A stretch of 42,175 nucleotides of DNA from an uncultured Mogibacterium sp. (GTDB taxonomy: Bacteria; Bacillota; Clostridia; Peptostreptococcales; Anaerovoracaceae). This document shows, in pieces, positions 24,666-31,861 of this stretch; within the stretch, counting starts at the first letter, position 1, and each line of letters begins with the position of its first letter. The position numbers were made by a program, and so were the translations under genes. The stretch covers positions 1 through 42,175 of the forward strand of contig NZ_CALISE010000015.1 in the NCBI RefSeq assembly GCF_938041965.1. The letters are read 5' to 3'. Under the pieces are notes generated by a model. It was not told the DNA's origin. It was given only the letters and a program-made list of their open reading frames with translations, and did not search any database.

Positions 24666-25574
24666 ATGAGTAGAGAATCTGAAAAGATATTTAAAGAACT
24701 GCAAGAATTTTTAAAAAATAATGATGAGAATAATAGAACTGATGCAGATGAAGAAAGTCTGATTGAAGAATTTATGAATTGCTATAATGGACGTGCCTTT
24801 GGCAAATCATCCGAACCGGAAACTTCAGATGATTATCTTGATCTTGCTTTTGATGCCTATGATGATAAAACAGCACTTAAATATGCCAACAAAGCACTTG
24901 CACTTGACCCTAATAATTTTGATGCAAAAGCACTTGTCCTTGAGTTGAAGGCAAAAGACGGAACTGAACTTGTTAGAAGCTATGAGAAGGCTGTTCAAAA
25001 AGCAACTAAATACATGGAAGAAAAAGGATATTTTAGGGATGAGTGCATTGGAGATTTTTGGAAGATATTGGAAACAAGACCTTATATGAGGCTTAGAGCG
25101 GGTTTTGCAGAAAACCTTGTTAAGTGTGGAAAGATGGGACAGGCGCGTGAAGAATGCAGAGAATTACTGAAACTTTGTGACGGGGATAATTTGGGAATGC
25201 GATATCATCTTATGCATATCTATACATATTTTGAAGAAGAGGAAGCGGCACTTGCATTACATAAGCATTTTGATTTGTGTAATGAAACTCAAATGCTTTT
25301 TCCGCTGTCGATACTCTATTATAAAAAAGGCAATTACACAAAGGCGACACAATATCTTCGGAAGCTTAACAGCGTAAACAAAGATCTGAAAAAGTTTCTC
25401 CAAATCTTTACAGGAGATTTGTTTGAATTGTTTGAAGAATACGAGAGTGAAAACGGTTACCGACCAAATACCATAGAGGAACTTATAGTAGAACTAAATG
25501 AAAACTTATTCCTTTTCACTGCAACAAACTATTATTCGGAGTGGGCGTTGAAACAAGTAAAAAAGTTCAAATAA
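24666..25574 (+). CDS. tetratricopeptide-repeat protein
   Basis: A 302-residue soluble, acidic, helical protein with no signal peptide. TPR-like units are visible: YANKALALDPNNFDAKALVL near residues 78-98, AENLVKCGKMGQAREECREL near 158-178, and PLSILYYKKGNYTKATQYLR near 217-237. Such proteins mediate protein-protein contacts; the partner is unknown. A weak similarity to the ST7-type TPR arrangement is possible but not verified. GGAGAAAAG precedes the ATG. The gene stands between a decayed paralogue tail and an IS256-type element, so this is an accessory, rearranged spot. Confidence 0.75.
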   Translation: MSRESEKIFKELQEFLKNNDENNRTDADEESLIEEFMNCYNGRAFGKSSEPETSDDYLDLAFDAYDDKTALKYANKALALDPNNFDAKALVLELKAKDGTELVRSYEKAVQKATKYMEEKGYFRDECIGDFWKILETRPYMRLRAGFAENLVKCGKMGQAREECRELLKLCDGDNLGMRYHLMHIYTYFEEEEAALALHKHFDLCNETQMLFPLSILYYKKGNYTKATQYLRKLNSVNKDLKKFLQIFTGDLFELFEEYESENGYRPNTIEELIVELNENLFLFTATNYYSEWALKQVKKFK

Positions 25575-25823
25575 TAATAAATAAAGGAAAACATATAAAT
25601 ATATAGTATGCCTGTAAATGCTGAAACGAGCGGAAGTGCGGACGTTTTCTTGGATAGCTTGAGAGTGTGAAACTTTTTCTGTAATTAGCCTTCTATGTTA
25701 ATTATTAGAAGAGTCTCGCCGAAATTGGCTGACTCTGTTGACAGCCCCAATATAAAATATCCAGCAGGACATGTCAAGAGCCGCTCAATTTTTGAGCTGT
25801 TCATATTTGTTGTAATAATTTAT

Positions 25824-27064
25824 CTAGAGAGGCATTCTGCCCTCGTACATTACGCTGAATTCTCCATATGCCTTCCCCCAGTTTCTAATAGGTTGAGTCC
25901 ATTTTTTTGTAGCCTGAAGGGTCGAAAGATACAGGGATTTTAATAGAGCTTTATTGCTAGGAAATATAGCTCTCTGCCTGTTGAGTTTCTTGTATGTGCT
26001 GTTCAGACTCTCTATCGCATTCGTAGTGTATATTATCTTCCTCACGTCTGATGAGAACTTGAATATAGGAGTCAGAACATCCCAGTTATTGTGCCAACTC
26101 TTCATGGAATTAGGATACTTGGAATTCCATTTTCTGTAACTCTATCTAATTGCTCCTTGCCTTTTGCTTCATCAGGAGCAAGGTATATTTTCTTAAGGTC
26201 TGCTGCAAACTCCTTCATGTCCTTGTAGGAAACGTATTTTAGCGTATTTCTAACCTGGTGCACGATACATCTTTGGTACTCCGTTTTAGGAAATGCTGCG
26301 GAGATCGCTTCTTTTATTCCAGACAGGCCATCAGCGCAGATTACCATAACATCCTTCACACCTCTGTTCTTAAGACCGTTAAGAACTCCAAGCCAATACT
26401 TACTGCTCTCATTTTCACCAATCTCAAGGCTTATTACATCTTTCATGCCATCGCAGTTAATTCCCATGATTACGTATGCAGCAAGCTTGCGGATTATGTT
26501 GTCATCTCTAACAGAAAAGTGTACGGCATCAATGAAGAGTATTGGGTATATCTCATCAAGTGGTCTGTTCTGCCAATCCTCAATATCCTGAAGAACCTTG
26601 TCGGTTACATCAGAGATGAAGCTTTCGCTGCATTCAAAGCCATATATTTCCTCTATCTGCTCTGAAATCTGCCTTGTTGTGAGTCCTCGTGCATACATGC
26701 TGATTATTTTCTGGTCAATCTCGGATATGTCTTTCTGACGCTTCTTAACAATCTGTGGCTCGAAACTGCTGTTTCTGTCTTGAGGAACATCAATCTCGAA
26801 TTCTCCGTAATTGCTACGAACCCTCTTTCTCTTAGTTCCGTTACGGTAGTTGTCATTGTAGCTGCGCGCGTAACTCTGGTAGCCAAGATGCTCGTCCATT
26901 TCTGCTTCCATCATTGACCTCAATGTTCCTACGAGAAGATCCTTAAGAGCTTCCTGGATGTCATCTGCTGTCTCTATATCGTATTCATCAATTAGAGATA
27001 CAATAATGTTCCTCTTTCCCTCAGTCAAAGGTTTAACATGATATACTTCTTTTTTCTTTGCCAT
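25824..27064 (-). pseudogene. IS256-family transposase, disrupted by a one-base frameshift
   Basis: The first part (27064 down to 26102, 320 residues from MAKKKEVYHVKPL) has the IS256/mutator features GHLGYQSYARSY-type N-terminal block (here DEHLGYQSYARS), first catalytic Asp in LFIDAVHFSVRDD and second in VICADGLSG. After VTEN the frame runs off into a stop. The minus-one frame continues WNSKYPNSMKSWHNNWDVL, then YTTNAIESLNSTYKK with the catalytic Glu, to 25824. One A is missing from the A run at 26130-26133 (GAA-AAA-TGG expected). The upstream product therefore lacks the catalytic Glu. Confidence 0.88.
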
Positions 27065-27071
27065 AATAAAT

Positions 27072-27108
27072 AGCCTCCTATGGTATTTAGATTTTACCAT
27101 AGAAGGCT
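27072..27108 (-). promoter_or_regulatory. hairpin hiding the IS256 transposase ribosome binding site
   Basis: On the minus strand AGCCTTCTATGGTA pairs with TACCATAGGAGGCT, 14 bp with one G-U, so the AGGAGG of the transposase lies inside the stem. This would prevent translation from read-through transcripts that begin outside the element, a control known in other insertion sequences. Confidence 0.6.
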
Positions 27109-27166
27109 TGATTTTAATTTACAGACTTTTTGTCATACGCTCCCCAAAAATGTCCGCACTCCCCGC

Positions 27167-27421
27167 TCAATCAAACAAGTTATCTTCAACATCCACGCAT
27201 TCAATAGTTACCATTTTTCCGCAAGCATCACAAGCGTGATCAATTTCAAAACTATCGACTAATACATCAACATTATTTGTGAAATAGAATCCTGCATTGT
27301 ATCCCCCACAATATGGACAATGCCAGTGAACACCGATGAATCCACCAGTATGATCTTTGGATATCTGTGCATCTAATCCTCGAACTCTTCGCATAATAAC
27401 ACCTTTTCCTTTTTTTATCAT
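27167..27421 (-). CDS. small zinc-ribbon protein, end coincides with IS256 junction
   Basis: Not a family I can name. The product of up to 84 residues (75 if translation begins at the internal ATG at 27394) has two cysteine pairs, CPYCGG and CDACGK, typical of a zinc ribbon. Two starts are plausible: ATG 27421 overlaps the stop of the upstream 43-residue gene as ATGA, suggesting coupling, while ATG 27394 has AGGTG in front. The stop codon TGA is formed by a flanking T and the first two bases of the IS256 end, so the native C-terminus was probably removed by the insertion. Confidence 0.65.
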   Translation of the reverse strand: MIKKGKGVIMRRVRGLDAQISKDHTGGFIGVHWHCPYCGGYNAGFYFTNNVDVLVDSFEIDHACDACGKMVTIECVDVEDNLFD

Positions 27422-27549
27422 TCATTATCGTTCTGAGATGATAGAGTTAATTCCATCATCTTTTGTGCATATGTATGACTGTCGACTTCTTCATCAGCAT
27501 ACTGTCTCATCAATTCTTCAATCTTTTCTTGAAGTTCATCTCTGTTCAA
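27418..27549 (-). CDS. small protein of 43 residues with TTG start
   Basis: A short frame with an excellent ribosome binding site (AGGAGGT) before a TTG: NRDELQEKIEELMRQYADEE, then VDSHTYAQKMMELTLSSQND. It is acidic, helical and amphipathic, possibly a coiled coil. It ends in ATGA overlapping the zinc-ribbon gene, so both look like one operon. The TTG choice rests on the spacing to AGGAGGT; the next ATG lies 13 codons in. Function unknown; such pairs of tiny protein and zinc-ribbon protein are often accessory genes. Confidence 0.6.
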   Translation of the reverse strand: MNRDELQEKIEELMRQYADEEVDSHTYAQKMMELTLSSQNDNE

Positions 27550-27892
27550 ATTTTTTACCTCCTAATAAAAATCTTAAATTCGTTACATACTGGGAATTCC
27601 CTATTTCAAGATACTGTTCATAATTTTTTCATTCATTCTCCATAAATTCTAACTTATCCATTTTCTTATTACATAAAAGTTCCGAATTATGACTCTATAA
27701 TAATTCCATATCATGTAATTGACAATAGAATTATCTATGTTTCTTTAAAATAGTAGTTTATTAGGAAAAGATAACTTAAATTTTTTATATTCCAATCTGC
27801 ACACCCCACCCATTTTTATACGTAGAACAGCAAACTTTTGTGATTTATTGTTTCTAAAATTGTTCTATTCAATTAGACAAACTGGGATTTTA
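27550..27892. other. AT-rich intergenic stretch without a recognised gene
   Basis: The 343 bp between the TfoX-like gene and the 43-residue gene are very AT-rich on both strands. I see no convincing coding frame, RNA gene or strong hairpin. A promoter for the small minus-strand operon must lie here but no box stands out. Confidence 0.5.
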
Positions 27893-28213
27893 TTATTTCT
27901 TTTTCTTTGGTTTTGGTGCAGGTAAATTATCATACATAGCATCAAACAAGCCAATTAAAAACTCCTTATTATCAACATCATCTACCAATAGCATTTCCTT
28001 TGCTCCATCATACGGCAACTCATACACTGCATTTGGCATATAATTTATCGCAGACTGCACAGGTTTAACAAGTAATCTATCATCATATATTCCACCAATA
28101 ATTTTTCCTTTGTAATAGATAATAAATTCTCCCATCATGGATTTATAACTAACATTATCTAATTCAGATACTTGTTCTAAAATAAGTTCTAAATATTCTT
28201 TACTTGAAGCCAT
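27893..28213 (-). CDS. TfoX/Sxy N-terminal-domain family protein
   Basis: A 106-residue protein corresponding to the TfoX N-terminal domain: ASSKEYLELILEQVSELDNV, then SYKSMMGEFIIYYKGKIIGG, and KPVQSAINYMPNAVYELPYD. In gamma-proteobacteria TfoX/Sxy is a competence regulator, but stand-alone domains in Firmicutes have no known role. The C-terminus ends in a lysine-rich tail (KPKKKK). The next gene upstream on the same strand encodes a VOC protein 22 bp away; both are probably cotranscribed. The base composition is more AT-rich than the core genes. Confidence 0.85.
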   Translation of the reverse strand: MASSKEYLELILEQVSELDNVSYKSMMGEFIIYYKGKIIGGIYDDRLLVKPVQSAINYMPNAVYELPYDGAKEMLLVDDVDNKEFLIGLFDAMYDNLPAPKPKKKK

Positions 28214-28235
28214 TTTTTATATCTCTCCTAAATTA

Positions 28236-28664
28236 CTAAAATTTCAATAGTCCATTTTCGTCAAACTTGAAATTTGAACCCCATACAACCTCCCAATAAT
28301 ATCCATCTAAATCAGAAAAATATGCGTGATATCCACCCCAGAAAGTGACTTGTGGTTCTTTTACAATTTTTCCACCAACATTTCGTACTAATTCAATTAC
28401 ACTATCAACATCTTCTTTATGTTCAACATTGTATGCTAATGTAATTCCAGAAAACCCATTTCCCTTTGGTGGATTATTTTCATCAATATCTTTTGCTAAT
28501 TGTTTCAAAGGAAATAGTTCAAATTTTGTTCCTGGAGTATCAAAAAAACATACTGGTGGATTATTTTCTCTGCAATCAGTCTTATATCCTAAACCATCTC
28601 TATAAAACTTTATTGACCTTTCCATATCTCTAACACCTAAACAAATACAAGTAATCTTATTCAT
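28236..28664 (-). CDS. VOC-superfamily (glyoxalase/dioxygenase-like) protein
   Basis: A 142-residue vicinal-oxygen-chelate fold protein made of two beta-alpha-beta-beta-beta repeats: MNKITCICLGVRDMERSIKFY near the start and FSDLDGYYWEVVWGSNF near the end. The typical metal-ligand Glu lies in YWEVVW. Family members are glyoxalases, antibiotic-resistance proteins or extradiol dioxygenases; the substrate here is unknown. The start at 28664 follows GGAGGTAGCA, so an ATG seven codons upstream is rejected. Probably cotranscribed with the TfoX-like gene. Confidence 0.85.
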   Translation of the reverse strand: MNKITCICLGVRDMERSIKFYRDGLGYKTDCRENNPPVCFFDTPGTKFELFPLKQLAKDIDENNPPKGNGFSGITLAYNVEHKEDVDSVIELVRNVGGKIVKEPQVTFWGGYHAYFSDLDGYYWEVVWGSNFKFDENGLLKF

Positions 28665-28837
28665 TGCTACCTCCACAAAATCCACTTTATTTCACTCAAT
28701 ACTTTTTGTTGTGTCATATTTTTGCCTAATTTTCTAGCACTAATTCCTGCTTCTTGACCCGTGTTAACCCTCTATTTATATCTACAGCTTATATCAATAT
28801 ACAAAAGAAATCTCTATTTTACTCCTGCATTTGTTAC

Positions 28838-29458
28838 TTACTTATTAATCGCATCTTCAATTATCAGTCTTATGGTTCTAAATAGATAAGGCTTATAGTC
28901 ACTGTAAGTTACAGGCTCACCCATGAGAATTACATTGTGACATGTTGAATTAATGAGTTCAACAATCGTAAATATCATTAGCTCGGGATTATCAATCGGA
29001 ATCTGTTCTTTTTCGATAATATCCATAAAAAAAGTCTTGAAGTCGAGCACTTCATCATCCTCGTGTTTAATGCTCTTTGATCCGCTTAGTAGCCCCCAGC
29101 TCAGGTGCTTGGATATAAACTGTAGCAGCGCTATATCCTTTGAGAGCTTGGTTATCAAGCAATCAGTAGCATATAAGACTTTGTCAGCGAGATTCATTAC
29201 ATCTCCTGTTTCCTCTATGTGCCTCTCTAATGATTCAACTGCACTAAGGAGCAGTTCAGATGACTTTCTAGCGATTAACACATCTCTAACATCTTCTTTG
29301 CTATCAAAATACAGATAGAACGTGCCTTTTCCGACGCCTGCATTTAGTGCGATACCTAGTATAGTCGTCCTTGCAAATCCAAGTGTCGTAAATAGTTCAT
29401 ATGCCGCGTCAAGAATATCGGTGCGTTTTTTCTCTTTATTAAGCACTCTTTTAGTCAT
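28838..29458 (-). CDS. TetR/AcrR-family repressor of the adjacent export genes
   Basis: A 206-residue regulator. Residues about 10-57 form the TetR helix-turn-helix (ILDAAYELFTTLGFARTTIL, then AGVGKGTFYLYFDSKEDV); the rest is a helical ligand-binding domain of no recognised specificity. It is transcribed divergently from the MMPL transporter, the usual arrangement for a local repressor. A perfect 23-bp palindrome at 29635-29657 over the transporter promoter is the probable operator. GGAGGAG precedes the start. Confidence 0.92.
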   Translation of the reverse strand: MTKRVLNKEKKRTDILDAAYELFTTLGFARTTILGIALNAGVGKGTFYLYFDSKEDVRDVLIARKSSELLLSAVESLERHIEETGDVMNLADKVLYATDCLITKLSKDIALLQFISKHLSWGLLSGSKSIKHEDDEVLDFKTFFMDIIEKEQIPIDNPELMIFTIVELINSTCHNVILMGEPVTYSDYKPYLFRTIRLIIEDAINK

Positions 29459-29634
29459 AGATGCTCCTCCAAAATTTTATTCACTAAATTATATATAACA
29501 TGCAGTGTAGATTTTTACAATGATACAGCAATAAATGACCTGCAGTCAATATATAAATTATTCAGTAATTCAACTCATATAATACTAATAGACCTTGATA
29601 AATAACTGTTTTATTGAGTCTAAAAACTTCAACT

Positions 29635-29657
29635 AACTTTTAATTAAATTAAAAGTT
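29635..29657. promoter_or_regulatory. probable TetR operator
   Basis: Perfect 23-bp palindrome: AACTTTTAATT, a central A, AATTAAAAGTT. Its right edge covers the first two bases of the -35 box of the transporter promoter. Confidence 0.7.
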
Positions 29658-29684
29658 GACTATTGGTCATAAAAATGATATATT
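29656..29684 (+). promoter_or_regulatory. promoter of the MMPL operon
   Basis: TTGACT (29656-29661), 17-nt spacer, TATATT (29679-29684), 33 nt before the start codon. Confidence 0.75.
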
Positions 29685-29717
29685 GATTTCCGTCAAATAC
29701 GCAAGGAGGGAAAACCG

Positions 29718-31850
29718 ATGAATCTAGGGGCTAAAGTCGTAAAGCACAGACACATAATTTTCATTGTATCTTTGCTACTGCTCATACCATCACTTATAGG
29801 GTATAAGGTGACGAGGATAAACTATGACATGCTTACATACCTTCCATCTACTATGGATACGATGAAAGGTCAGAATGTTTTAATGAAGGAATTTGGCAAA
29901 GGCGGATTCTCGATAGTCGTGCTTGAAAACATGAAGAGTGATGATGTCACTCAGTTAAAAGCAGACTACAGCAGAATCGATGGAGTCGAAGAGGTTTTAA
30001 ATCTCGAAGATGTGCTAGATCCAACAGTTCCGAAGTCTATGCTACCAGACCAGGTGGCGCAGAATTTATCAAATAAAGATGCGAGCATGATGGTCGTATT
30101 CTTCAGCAGCTCAACATCTGATGATAAGACGCTCAAGGCTGTTGAGCAGATGAGAAAAGTCAGTGATAAGCACGCATATATATCTGGCTTATCACCTCTG
30201 GTAGAAGATCTAAAGAATATTTGCGAACAGGAAGAGGTCAAGTATGTTACAGTAGCTGTTTTGCTATCGCTACTCGCAATGATGCTACTCCTCGATTCAT
30301 ATATAGCACCGGTATTATTCATGGTGAGTATTGGCATGGCTATTTTATATAACATGGGCTCTAATATATTCCTCGGTGAGATTTCTTATATAACCAAGGC
30401 AATAGCTGCAGTTCTGCAGCTTGGTGTAACCATGGACTACTCCATATTCCTGTGGCATAGCTATATGGAGAAACTCGATTTAGGTCTCAAGGAAGATGAC
30501 GCTATGGCGGAGGCCATCGATGCTACACTCGTTTCTGTAACTGGAAGCTCGGCTACAACAATTGCAGGGTTCCTAGCACTTTGTTTCATGACGTACACGA
30601 TGGGACGAGATCTCGGAATTGTTATGGCAAAAGGTGTTGTATTTGGAGTAATAGCAAGTGTAACTATACTGCCTGTACTTTTACTAAGGTTCAATAAGCT
30701 CGTGCAGAAGACGAGACACAGATCACTAATACCAGATATGACGAAGGTGGCACACGGACTAACCGGCAGATATGGAATCTATATCGCGCTATTCTGCGTG
30801 CTAATTGGACCTGCAATCTATGGATACAATCATCAGAATATCGTGTATGACTTCACCAAGATGCTATCTAGTGGACAAAACAGTTTGCCTGCAGAGAAGA
30901 TGCAGTTCTTGACGGCTAATGACAAGCTAAGTGAGGATTTTGGGATAAATACTTCTTATATCGTGATGGCTGACTCGAAGCTTTCTGCATTAAAAGGTAA
31001 GGATATGAGTGACGAGATCAAGAAGGTTGATGGTGTTAAAAGCGTGCTAGGCATTGATTCGATCGTAGGGACTTCAATTCCGAGGAGCATGATTCCGTCT
31101 TCAATTAAAAGTGGCCTGATGTCAGATAAGCATCAGATGATAGTAATAAATTCAAAGTATAAGGTTTCGACGAATGCTTGCAATAGGCAAATAGACAAGG
31201 TCAAAGCGATTACGCACAAGTACGATAAGTCAGCGACTGTAATCGGAGAGGCTCCGGCAACTAAGGACTTAATAAAACTGACAGATAAGGATTTTAAAGT
31301 CGTAAATTGGATATCTATAGGACTCGTATTCCTGATAATACTAGCTGTTTTAAAGTCCGCATCGTTACCGTTCATACTCGTAATAGCGATAGAGTTCGCA
31401 ATATACGTCAATATGGGGATTTCGGGCTTCACAGGACTTGAACTTCCGTTCATAGTTCCAGTCTGCATAAGTACTATTCAGCTTGGATCGACGGTTGATT
31501 ATGCGATATTGATGTCGACAAGGTATAAGACTGAGAGAATGCTGGGGCTTGATAAGCGCGATGCGGTCAGCACCGCTGCAGCAGCTTCGATACCATCGAT
31601 TATAGTAAGTGCACTCGGATTCTTCACAGCGACAATCGGAGTGGCAATATACTCAAATATAGGCATCATTAGCACCCTCTGCACGATGATGGCACGCGGA
31701 GCGATTATAAGTATGTTAACAGTAATCCTCATACTGCCTTCGTTCCTGATGGCATTCGACAACTTGATTTGCCACACTACAGGCGGACTAAGAGATGTAT
31801 ATGAACATAGGCAGAACAAGGGTACACACGCTAAGGGTAGCGCAATATAG
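29718..31850 (+). CDS. MMPL/RND-family transporter
   Basis: Proton-driven membrane exporter of the MmpL/HpnN branch of RND permeases, usually moving lipids or hydrophobic compounds to the cell envelope. The 710-residue protein repeats the same plan twice: one helix, a large external loop (about 35-165 and about 370-530), then five helices. The proton-relay motifs are GVTMDYSIFLWHSY in the first half and GSTVDYAILMSTRY in the second. AAGGAGGG precedes the ATG. It is 11 nt from the secreted partner gene and is probably repressed by the divergent TetR protein. Confidence 0.93.
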   Translation: MNLGAKVVKHRHIIFIVSLLLLIPSLIGYKVTRINYDMLTYLPSTMDTMKGQNVLMKEFGKGGFSIVVLENMKSDDVTQLKADYSRIDGVEEVLNLEDVLDPTVPKSMLPDQVAQNLSNKDASMMVVFFSSSTSDDKTLKAVEQMRKVSDKHAYISGLSPLVEDLKNICEQEEVKYVTVAVLLSLLAMMLLLDSYIAPVLFMVSIGMAILYNMGSNIFLGEISYITKAIAAVLQLGVTMDYSIFLWHSYMEKLDLGLKEDDAMAEAIDATLVSVTGSSATTIAGFLALCFMTYTMGRDLGIVMAKGVVFGVIASVTILPVLLLRFNKLVQKTRHRSLIPDMTKVAHGLTGRYGIYIALFCVLIGPAIYGYNHQNIVYDFTKMLSSGQNSLPAEKMQFLTANDKLSEDFGINTSYIVMADSKLSALKGKDMSDEIKKVDGVKSVLGIDSIVGTSIPRSMIPSSIKSGLMSDKHQMIVINSKYKVSTNACNRQIDKVKAITHKYDKSATVIGEAPATKDLIKLTDKDFKVVNWISIGLVFLIILAVLKSASLPFILVIAIEFAIYVNMGISGFTGLELPFIVPVCISTIQLGSTVDYAILMSTRYKTERMLGLDKRDAVSTAAAASIPSIIVSALGFFTATIGVAIYSNIGIISTLCTMMARGAIISMLTVILILPSFLMAFDNLICHTTGGLRDVYEHRQNKGTHAKGSAI

Positions 31851-31861
31851 GAGGCGTTGAG

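Larger units (their letters stand above)
25628..27168 (-). mobile_element. IS256-family insertion sequence, inactive
   Basis: The outer ends form an imperfect inverted repeat. The plus strand from 25628 reads GAGCGGAAGTGCGGAC and the minus strand from 27168 reads GAGCGGGGAGTGCGGAC; similarity continues for about 60 bp to AGCCTTCTATG on both sides. The transposase gene inside is on the minus strand and frameshifted. The 8-bp flanks (GCTGAAAC left, AATCAAAC right) are only partly alike, so no clean target duplication is visible. The left 190 bp between the end and the transposase stop codon are non-coding. Confidence 0.7.

Noticed and set aside
25695..25943. Plus-strand reading frame across the IS256 left end
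   Set aside because: Runs antisense to the transposase and through the non-coding end of the element; no ribosome binding site.
26102..26140. Programmed frameshift as the normal mode of the IS256 transposase
   Set aside because: IS256-family transposases are single-frame proteins to my knowledge, and no stimulatory structure is evident; simple base loss is the better explanation.
25620..27176. Eight-bp target duplication of the IS256 element
   Set aside because: The flanks GCTGAAAC and AATCAAAC match at only some positions, so a duplication cannot be claimed.
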